Below, piece after piece: positions 17,725-24,029 of a stretch of DNA of 64,000 bases (position 1 is its first letter; each line of letters begins with the position of its first letter). Source of the DNA: Bradyrhizobium tropiciagri. Lineage in GTDB: Bacteria > Pseudomonadota > Alphaproteobacteria > Rhizobiales > Xanthobacteraceae. Both the position numbers and the translations under genes were made by a program. A model generated the notes under the pieces. It searched no databases and was not told the origin of the DNA. It worked only from the letters and a program-made list of their open reading frames with translations. Where the stretch lies: positions 186,001 through 250,000 of the forward strand of contig NZ_JAFCKF010000008.1 in NCBI RefSeq assembly GCF_018130545.1. Direction: 5' to 3'.

Positions 17725-18795
17725 ATGATCGATCTGAGCAAGGATTTGCTTGCGGCCGCAGAAGCCGACGTCATCGGACTTGCCGTCATCGGTCCCGACC
17801 GGAGCATGCAGCGGAAAATCGGGCGGCTGGTCGAATGGCTTCCCGCAATCGGCGTCGACTGCTGCGAATGCATGCTGCTGGTCGGCATGGAGGCCGAGTT
17901 GGCGGCGCTTGCAAGCGGCCAGCGGGACATGATCGCGCTGGCGGGTGTGCGCGGTGCATCGCCTGATATCACGCAGCCGTTGACGGCGGTCGTGCTGTGG
18001 AATGGCGCGCAGTCGCATTACTTCGTCATCGCCACGCCGGATTTCTCGGGCCGTCAGGTCGAAACCCTGCTCGGCAGCGAGCGACGGGCGCGGCGCCTGA
18101 TGGAGCAGCAGCTCGAGGCGGCGAGCGCGGAGGTGCGCTTTGCCTCGCTGGCGCGCACAAGGCTGCGGCTGGCGCGCGATCTGCACGACACGCTGGTGCA
18201 TTCGATTGTGGCGCTGCTGACCCAGATCAGGCTGATCAGGCACTATCTGACGGCCGACCCCGCGCGCGTGGCGGACAGTCTCGCAACGGCGGAAGATGCG
18301 GCCGCAAGCGGTCTCGGCCGCGCCCGCGAGGCGATCGCGCGCCTGCGCATGCCCGACGACTGGAAGCTCGATCCGGATGTCGAGGGACAGCTCAGCGACT
18401 TCGCCACCCGCAGCGGCGTCAGGGTGTCGATCCAGATCGACGAGGCGGCCCGGGCCGGCTTGCGCGATTGCGGCTTGACGGTCCAGCGCATCCTCAGCGA
18501 GGCGCTGCGCAATGTTCAGACCCATGCGCACGCGCGCCGCGTCTCGTTTCACGCCTTCGACGAACCGGCCGCGGTCGGCCGGAAACTCGTCGTCGAGATC
18601 CGCGATGACGGCCGCGGCTTCGATCCTGCGGTGCCGACGCCCGGACATTTCGGATTGATCGGAATGGCCGAATTTGCTGAACTCGTCGGCGGAAGCTGCG
18701 CGGTGGAGAGCGCGCCCGGACAGGGAACGCTGGTCCGGATATCGCTCCCCGTGGCGGTGCCGCCGGCAGCATCTGCCGGCGTGCTGGCCGATTGA
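17725..18795 (+). CDS. Soluble sensor histidine kinase, NarL/DegS class
   Basis: A 356-residue kinase without membrane segments. Residues 1-120 form an N-terminal sensor of unknown ligand, possibly PAS-like. A coiled segment (residues 118-145) leads into the HisKA_3 dimerisation box LRLARDLHDTLVHSIVALL, with phospho-acceptor His154. The HATPase_c domain has the N-box ILSEALRNVQTHAHA and the G1 box VEIRDDGRGFDP. It would phosphorylate the NarL-type regulator encoded 36 bases downstream. The absence of membrane helices implies a cytoplasmic signal. Two tandem palindromes precede the gene. Confidence 0.93.
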   Translation: MIDLSKDLLAAAEADVIGLAVIGPDRSMQRKIGRLVEWLPAIGVDCCECMLLVGMEAELAALASGQRDMIALAGVRGASPDITQPLTAVVLWNGAQSHYFVIATPDFSGRQVETLLGSERRARRLMEQQLEAASAEVRFASLARTRLRLARDLHDTLVHSIVALLTQIRLIRHYLTADPARVADSLATAEDAAASGLGRAREAIARLRMPDDWKLDPDVEGQLSDFATRSGVRVSIQIDEAARAGLRDCGLTVQRILSEALRNVQTHAHARRVSFHAFDEPAAVGRKLVVEIRDDGRGFDPAVPTPGHFGLIGMAEFAELVGGSCAVESAPGQGTLVRISLPVAVPPAASAGVLAD

Positions 18796-18831
18796 TGTGG
18801 TCGCCACACCTCGAGAGGATGACGGAAGCCC

Positions 18832-19488
18832 GTGAGCAGGATTGAGAAGGTGCGGGTGCTGATCGCCGAGGATCAGACCCTGATCAGGGAAGGGATCGCC
18901 ACGCTGCTGGCCCAGCAGAACGACGATTTCGAGATCCTTCCCGGCGCTGCCGACGGCGAGCAGGCGATCGAATTCGCGCGGCGCTATCGGCCGGATGTCA
19001 TCCTGATGGACCTGCAGATGCCGCGTGTCGACGGCATTGCGGCGACCCAGCGGATTCTGCGTGAGCTGCCGCAGACCCATATCGTGGTACTGACGACGTT
19101 CGAGACCAACGACCTGATCTTCGAGGCGGTGAGCGCCGGCGCCAAGGCGTATCTGTTGAAGGACGCCAGGATGGAGGAGATCGCCTCGACGATCCGCGCC
19201 GTGATCAACGGCCAGTCCGGGTTGTCGCCGAGTGTTGCCGCCCGCATCCTCGACGAGTTCAAGCGGCTGCGCGGCCCGCGCGTCTCGGCGAAGCTGCCGG
19301 TGCGCGACGGGCTGACGGCGCGGGAGAATGAAATTCTCACGCTGATCGTCGAGGGCAAGAGCAACACCGAGATCGGCGAGCGGCTGCATTTGGCCGAGGG
19401 CACGGTGAAGAACTATGTCAGCACCATCCTGGAGAAATGCCAGGTCAAGAACCGTACGGAACTCGCAATAAAGGCAATCACTTACTAG
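18832..19488 (+). CDS. NarL/FixJ family response regulator
   Basis: A 218-residue regulator starting at a GTG at 18832 (MSRIEKVRVL). The receiver domain has acidic residues in AEDQ, phospho-acceptor Asp60 in VILMDLQMPRVDG, the Thr in VVLTTFE and the Lys in YLLKDA. The C-terminal LuxR-type helix-turn-helix reads LTARENEILTLIVEGKSNTEIGERL then LAEGTVKNYVSTIL. It is the partner of the kinase just upstream. Targets are unknown; the tandem palindromes at 17626-17659 may be its own sites. Confidence 0.95.
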   Translation: MSRIEKVRVLIAEDQTLIREGIATLLAQQNDDFEILPGAADGEQAIEFARRYRPDVILMDLQMPRVDGIAATQRILRELPQTHIVVLTTFETNDLIFEAVSAGAKAYLLKDARMEEIASTIRAVINGQSGLSPSVAARILDEFKRLRGPRVSAKLPVRDGLTARENEILTLIVEGKSNTEIGERLHLAEGTVKNYVSTILEKCQVKNRTELAIKAITY

Positions 19489-19648
19489 AAATAATTGGCC
19501 TTGTCCGTACAACCAGGCGGCTGATCTGGCTGAAATTGCTCGCCTTTCTCTGGGCCGCGCCCGTAAAATTGGCTATAGGGTTGTTTCGGATTTGCTTTTT
19601 GAGACGGCAGGTCCGGATTGCGCAGCTTTGAGTAAGCAGGAAAAGACC

Positions 19649-20011
19649 ATGAAGGGTATCGAGCGCCAGACCAAGGATGCGGATGGACTGGCAAACGCGG
19701 CGGCCGGCAACGGCGCGGATGCCGCAGCGCATGGCATGGCGGCGATCGACCAGGTCCGCGACCTCCTGTTCGGCGGCGCGCAACGCTCGCTCGAGACCAA
19801 CCTCTCGGGCCTGCGCGAGGAAATGCAGGCGTCGCTGAAGCAGATGCAGGCGGACTTCACCAACGAGCTCACCGCGATTTCTGCGCGGCTGTCCGACCTT
19901 GAGCGCGATACCGAGCAGAAGCGCCTCGACTCGCTGAAGGATGTCGGCGCGGCCATCACCCAGCTCGGTTCCGTCATCAGCGGATTGGGATCGGGCCGCA
20001 CGGGCAAATAG
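19649..20011 (+). CDS. Small coiled-coil protein of the GTPase/OmpA unit
   Basis: A 120-residue soluble protein. Residues 1-30 are low-complexity (Ala/Gly/Asn). Residues 33-55 read IDQVRDLLFGGAQRSLETNL, then heptad-like helix to about residue 95, consistent with a coiled coil. The motif around VRDLLFG recurs near the start of the next protein (IEQLKTLLFQPEATRLTSLE), so the two may share a binding partner or dock together. The ATG at 19649 has AGGAAA upstream; it ends 2 bases before the next gene. I do not know a function; similar short proteins are, to my recollection, found next to OmpA-family genes of this type. Confidence 0.75.
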   Translation: MKGIERQTKDADGLANAAAGNGADAAAHGMAAIDQVRDLLFGGAQRSLETNLSGLREEMQASLKQMQADFTNELTAISARLSDLERDTEQKRLDSLKDVGAAITQLGSVISGLGSGRTGK

Positions 20012-20013
20012 CC

Positions 20014-21756
20014 ATGGCAGCTGCTGCCGGCCAGAACCGCGAGATCGAGCAGCTCAAGACATTGCTGTTTCAGCCCGAGGCGACGCGTCTGACGTCGCTG
20101 GAGGCCAATCTCGACTCGCTGCAGCGCTATGTCGGTAATTCCGATCGGCTGGAGACCGCAACCGCCGGCATTCTGGTCGAGGCGCTGGAGCGCGCCGAGG
20201 TCAACCGGCCGCGCGAGCTCGCCAGTGCGATCGCGCCGGTCGTGGTCTCTGCGATCCGCAACGAGATCAAGAATTCGCGCGAGCAGATGATCGAGGCGCT
20301 CTATCCGATCGTCGGCCGGCTGGTCAGCGCTGCGGTCGCCAACGCGTTCAGGGAACTGGTTGCCTCGCTCGAGCAGCGCATCAATGCCCTGACCTCGGCG
20401 CAGCTGTGGGTCGGGCGCGTCAAGTCGCTGGTGACGGGTCGTCCGATCAGCGAGTTCGTGCTTGCGGATGCTCCGCCGCAGATCAACCGCCTGTTGATCA
20501 TCGAGCGCGGCAACGGCCGCCTGATCGCCGACTGGAAGCGCGAAGCGACCGCCGACGAGCGCGCTGATCTGCTTAGCGCGATGGTCGCGGCGATCCTCGA
20601 ATTTTCGGTGCAGGCGCTGGCCGGCGAAGGCAATCTGCAGACGCTCGATTTCGGCGGACGGCAGCTCGCGCTGCGCGCCTCGCCGCGCTACATCCTGGCC
20701 GCGGAGTGCCTCGGTCCGCTGCGTCCCGCCGACAATGCCCGGATCAACTCGCTGTTCTTCGATGCGATCGAACGCATCGACCGCGGCGCGGATTGCGATG
20801 GGCCGATGCTCGCCTCGCTCGCCGCCGCCATCGAGACCGACGACGCGCCGCGGCGGATCGCGAGCCGGCGCGGCAAGGTGATCCTGTTCGCCGTGCTCGC
20901 GGCCGTGGCCGCGCTGTTGCTTTACCTTGCCGCGACCTCGGTGACACGGGGCCTGCTGGAGCGGCGGACGAATGCGGCGCTGGAGCAGCTCGCCGCCAAG
21001 CAGCCGTTGCTGGCCACCTTCCCATTGCGGCTCGACTTCGATCACCGTGGTCGAAGCGTGGCCGTCTCGGGCATCGAGCCGAGCCAGTTGGAAACCGCGC
21101 CGTTGATCGATGCGCTCGCTGCGGCCGCGGCGCCGTACAAGGTCGTCGACCGCATCGGGCTGGTGTCCGCGCCGGATCAGGTTGCGGCATCGCAGGCCAG
21201 CATCGCAGAGAGCCTGAAGCGCCTGCAGGCGAGCCTCGACCAGATGCGCGAGGCGATGAGCACGCAGGCCAGATCGGGCGACCAGAAATTGGCCGGGCTG
21301 ACCGAGCAGTACGACAAGCTCGGCGAACAGTCCGCCAAACTGGGTGAGCAAGTTGCCAGGCTGCAGTCCGTCGCCGACGGCCCGGCGGCGAGGCTCGAAC
21401 GCTTCATCGCCACGACCGCGATCTTCTTCGTCAACAATGCCGACGAATTCCTCGACAATGATCAGGCTGAGCAACAACTGCGCGAGCTCGCCGGGCTGCT
21501 GGCGAACAACGATCTCAGGCTGCGGATCGTCGGCTACGCCGATCAGAGTGGCACCGAAGGCACCAACAAGACGCTGGGACGCAAGCGGGCGGAGCAGGTG
21601 CAGCGCAGGCTGACCGCGCTCGGGGTCGATCCGTCGCGGCTGATCCTGGTGTCGCGCGCCGCGACGATGCCGATCACCGACCGGCTCGACGCCACCGTCG
21701 GCGGCAACCGCCGCGTGGCGTTCGAGACCGTCTATCGAGGCGAAGTGGCCCGCTGA
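20014..21756 (+). CDS. Membrane-spanning protein: cytoplasmic longin/roadblock-like domain, one TM, periplasmic OmpA domain
   Basis: A 580-residue protein. Residues 1-130 are helical and include the LLF motif shared with the upstream protein. Residues about 155-257 (INRLLIIERGNGRL..., LLSAMVAAILEFSVQAL, LQTLDFGGRQLALRA, YILAAECLGPL) alternate strands and helices like longin/roadblock domains, which bind Ras-like GTPases. A single membrane helix spans residues 288-308 after Arg-rich residues (positive inside), placing the first part in the cytoplasm. Residues 320-385 look BON-like; 391-455 are coiled coil; 465-575 are an OmpA domain with Asp510 in GYADQ and Arg525 in GRKRAEQV, the peptidoglycan-binding pair. 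It overlaps the GTPase start by 1 base. Confidence 0.85.
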   Translation: MAAAAGQNREIEQLKTLLFQPEATRLTSLEANLDSLQRYVGNSDRLETATAGILVEALERAEVNRPRELASAIAPVVVSAIRNEIKNSREQMIEALYPIVGRLVSAAVANAFRELVASLEQRINALTSAQLWVGRVKSLVTGRPISEFVLADAPPQINRLLIIERGNGRLIADWKREATADERADLLSAMVAAILEFSVQALAGEGNLQTLDFGGRQLALRASPRYILAAECLGPLRPADNARINSLFFDAIERIDRGADCDGPMLASLAAAIETDDAPRRIASRRGKVILFAVLAAVAALLLYLAATSVTRGLLERRTNAALEQLAAKQPLLATFPLRLDFDHRGRSVAVSGIEPSQLETAPLIDALAAAAAPYKVVDRIGLVSAPDQVAASQASIAESLKRLQASLDQMREAMSTQARSGDQKLAGLTEQYDKLGEQSAKLGEQVARLQSVADGPAARLERFIATTAIFFVNNADEFLDNDQAEQQLRELAGLLANNDLRLRIVGYADQSGTEGTNKTLGRKRAEQVQRRLTALGVDPSRLILVSRAATMPITDRLDATVGGNRRVAFETVYRGEVAR

Positions 21757-22256
21757 TGCTCACCGCAAAAGTCATGCTGCTCGGTGACATGGGGGTCGGC
21801 AAGACGTCGATCCTCTATCGGCTGATCTACAACCGGTTCGAGGGCCAATACAAATCCACGCTGGGCGTCGAGATCCTGAGCCATGACGTGACACCGACGG
21901 ATGGCGGCGATCCGATGCGTCTCGTGCTGTGGGACACCGACGGCGATTTCGGCACGCAGATCTTCGACACCGTCTATGTCACCGGCGCCTCCGCGGCCAT
22001 CATCGTGTCCGACGTCACGCGGCCACAGACCGTGACGCGCATGGTCGAACTGGTTCGCGGTTTCGAGGAGCGGTTCCCGGGCCGGCCCTACCGGGCGCTG
22101 CTCAACAAGATCGATCTCCCGGAAGCCGCGGGCAGCGCCGGCCTGATTGCCGGGCTCGCGAAGTCGAGCGTGAAATCGGTCAGCGCCAAGACCGGTGTCG
22201 GTATCGCCGAAAGCTTTGTCGAGCTCGCGCAAACCATTCGTCGCCGTCAGCTCTAG
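21756..22256 (+). CDS. Ras/Rab-like small GTPase
   Basis: A 166-residue single-domain GTPase with all five G motifs: P-loop GDMGVGKT at 10-17, switch I Thr35 in YKSTLGVE, G3 as WDTDGDF at 59-65, NKID at 117-120 and SAK at 143-145. The layout is eukaryote-like (Rab/Ras) and not Era- or FeoB-like. The residue after the G3 glycine is Asp64 where Ras/Rab have catalytic Gln, so unaided hydrolysis may be slow and need a partner. There is no C-terminal cysteine for lipidation, so membrane recruitment must come from another protein, plausibly the cytoplasmic half of the OmpA-domain protein whose gene overlaps it by 1 base. Confidence 0.93.
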   Translation: MLTAKVMLLGDMGVGKTSILYRLIYNRFEGQYKSTLGVEILSHDVTPTDGGDPMRLVLWDTDGDFGTQIFDTVYVTGASAAIIVSDVTRPQTVTRMVELVRGFEERFPGRPYRALLNKIDLPEAAGSAGLIAGLAKSSVKSVSAKTGVGIAESFVELAQTIRRRQL

Positions 22257-22281
22257 TTTAGCAAGCCCACAAAACGTTGGT

Positions 22282-22332
22282 GTCAGCCGTCCCGACTTCT
22301 CGGGGCTGGCGAATCGGGCCGGGACGGCTGAC
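22282..22332. repeat. Perfect 13-base inverted repeat downstream of the GTPase gene
   Basis: GTCAGCCGTCCCG at 22282-22294 is repeated in inverse at 22320-22332 with a 25-base loop that is itself GC-rich. It lies 25 bases after the GTPase stop. There is no T-run on either side, so a classical terminator is doubtful; an mRNA 3' structure or protein-binding site is possible. The rest of the 281-base gap before the DUF3597 gene shows nothing recognisable. Confidence 0.5.
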
Positions 22333-22537
22333 TTCATCGCACGTGGGGCGTACGATGAAACGCTCGCGACGTGCGGCACGCGACCGCACGATTCTCTCCC
22401 CGACTGCATCACGCCGTCCCACACTCCGATAGTGACGATGGTCATCTTCCGCTCGGCCAATGGCCTGCCTATCGTCCGCCCCGTCACCGGAACCAGCCAC
22501 GAGACCGACGCTGTCCCGGGCATACGGAGTGAGAGAC

Positions 22538-22942
22538 ATGAGCATTTTTGGAAGCATCATGGGTGCAATCTTCGGCCACAGCGCCCAGGCCAAGACGGCT
22601 GAGACCACGACGACGGCTGCGCCCGGAGCCGCACCGGCATCAACATCGACATCATCGTCAGCTCCCGCCACGCCCACCGCGCAAACGGTTGACGTCGCGG
22701 CGATCGTCGACAAGGCGGCTGCTGCCACCGGCGAGAAGCTCGACTGGCGCACCTCGATCGTCGATTTGATGAAGGCGCTCGGCCTCGACAGCAGCCTTGC
22801 GGCGCGCAAGGAGCTCGCCAAGGAGCTGCACTACACCGGCGATACCAACAACACCGCCACCATGAATGTCTGGCTGCACCAGCAGGTGATGGCCAAGCTC
22901 GCCGCCAATGGCGGCAAGCTGCCGGCCGACATCAAGACCTGA
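22538..22942 (+). CDS. DUF3597 domain protein
   Basis: A 134-residue protein beginning MSIFGSIMGAIFG, the usual start of DUF3597 proteins, followed by a Thr/Ala/Ser/Pro-rich linker (residues 25-50) and the conserved C-terminal domain (VDVAAIVDKAAAATGEKLDW..., LMKALGLDSSLAARKELAKEL, MNVWLHQQVMAKLAANGGKLP). The family is widespread in Proteobacteria and has no assigned function; the domain resembles small helical peptidoglycan-binding-like folds by pattern only. The ATG at 22538 is preceded by GGAG. It may be expressed separately from the GTPase unit, given the gap and the inverted repeat. Confidence 0.85.
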   Translation: MSIFGSIMGAIFGHSAQAKTAETTTTAAPGAAPASTSTSSSAPATPTAQTVDVAAIVDKAAAATGEKLDWRTSIVDLMKALGLDSSLAARKELAKELHYTGDTNNTATMNVWLHQQVMAKLAANGGKLPADIKT

Positions 22943-23018
22943 CGATCTTCCTTGAGCCGTGCGCGCGTTCTCGCCCGCACGGCTCTGAACCATGTGTATT
23001 GCGTGAGGAGCTGTGGCG

Positions 23019-23297
23019 ATGACCTCATCTCATCTTGCCATCCTGAACAGGCGGCGGATCGGCGTCGCCGCCGCGTCGATCGGCGCGGGCCTCGGGCTCG
23101 CAGCACTGGCGTTGGGCATCACCATCGCCATCGCCCGCGCCGATAATTCCGGCGACGAGCAGCATCCGGCGAATGCGAATGTGCAGCGCGCTGCGCAGCT
23201 CCCGCCGCCGGCGCGGGTCATCCTGCCCGCACCCTGGGAGCAGGCGGCGCCCGCACAAGCGGTCACAGCGCCGGCGAAGTCGGAAGTTCGCAAATAA
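23019..23297 (+). CDS. Small single-pass membrane protein
   Basis: A 92-residue protein with one hydrophobic segment (residues 14-40, [25 protein letters not shown]) and a Pro/Ala-rich tail that should lie in the periplasm. I recognise no family. GAGGAG at 23005-23010 favours the ATG at 23019 over an in-frame GTG at 23013. It lies between the DUF3597 gene and mscL, all on the same strand with gaps of about 75 bases. Confidence 0.6.
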   Translation: MTSSHLAILNRRRIGVAAASIGAGLGLAALALGITIAIARADNSGDEQHPANANVQRAAQLPPPARVILPAPWEQAAPAQAVTAPAKSEVRK

Positions 23298-23371
23298 TCT
23301 TCGCACCTTTGCTGCGGCCGGCGATCCCGTCGCCGGGTCGCGCACACTCTTTTCTTGAATCGGGAGATCAC

Positions 23372-23791
23372 ATGCTGAAGGAATTCAGGGAATTCGCCAT
23401 GAAGGGCAACGTCGTCGATCTCGCCGTCGGCGTGATCATCGGCGCGGCGTTCGGCGCGATCGTCTCGTCGATGGTGGCCGATATCATCATGCCCATCATC
23501 GGTGCGGTCAGCGGCGGGCTCGACTTCTCGAACTATTTCACCGCGCTGTCGAAATCGGTCACCGCGACCAACCTCGCCGATGCCAAGAAGCAAGGCGCGG
23601 TGCTGGCCTGGGGCAACTTCCTCACCCTCACGCTCAACTTCCTGATCGTCGCCTTCGTGCTGTTCATCGTGGTTCGCCTCATGAACCAGCTCAAGCGCGA
23701 AGCGCCCGCGGCGCCAGCCGAGCCGCCGAAGCCGACCCGGGATCAGGAGCTGCTCACCGAGATCCGCGATCTTCTCAAGTCGCGTGCGTAG
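23372..23791 (+). CDS. mscL: Large-conductance mechanosensitive channel MscL
   Basis: A 139-residue MscL. The N-terminal helix [33 protein letters not shown] is characteristic of the family (amphipathic helix and pore-lining TM1), and TM2 reads [20 protein letters not shown]. The C-terminal bundle follows the Pro-rich segment [23 protein letters not shown]. It opens on hypo-osmotic shock to release solutes. GGGAG precedes the ATG at 23372; an earlier in-frame ATG has no support. Confidence 0.97.
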   Translation: MLKEFREFAMKGNVVDLAVGVIIGAAFGAIVSSMVADIIMPIIGAVSGGLDFSNYFTALSKSVTATNLADAKKQGAVLAWGNFLTLTLNFLIVAFVLFIVVRLMNQLKREAPAAPAEPPKPTRDQELLTEIRDLLKSRA

Positions 23792-23838
23792 CGATCGCCG
23801 CTTGTATCCTGCGTACTGCCCAGCTCTGGAGCCTCGTC

Positions 23839-24006
23839 ATGCCAGAACAGGTCAAGCTGCCGCGAAAGCTTTCGCAAGAGCCTGGTGGTCCGTCCAAGCT
23901 ACGGCCGAGCCACCGGCAGGTTATCGAGGACCTCGACCGCTGGGCCAACAGCCCCGGCCTGCAACCGCCGAGTGACGCAGACGAGCGAGATGACGACAAG
24001 CGCTAG
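23839..24006 (+). CDS. Very small hydrophilic protein
   Basis: A 55-codon frame encoding MPEQVKLPRKLSQEPGG followed by RPSHRQVIEDLDRWANS and an acidic tail. GGAG lies 7 bases before the ATG, a good ribosome site, and it directly follows mscL. The composition is plausible for a real protein (one helix likely around VIEDLDRWA), but no family is recognised and it could be chance. Confidence 0.45.
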   Translation: MPEQVKLPRKLSQEPGGPSKLRPSHRQVIEDLDRWANSPGLQPPSDADERDDDKR

Positions 24007-24029
24007 CGCAGGTCAGGTGCGGTCTCCGG

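Noticed and set aside
17641-19512. A 623-codon open frame on the minus strand
   Set aside because: It covers the well-supported kinase and response regulator genes in antisense and has no domain similarity.
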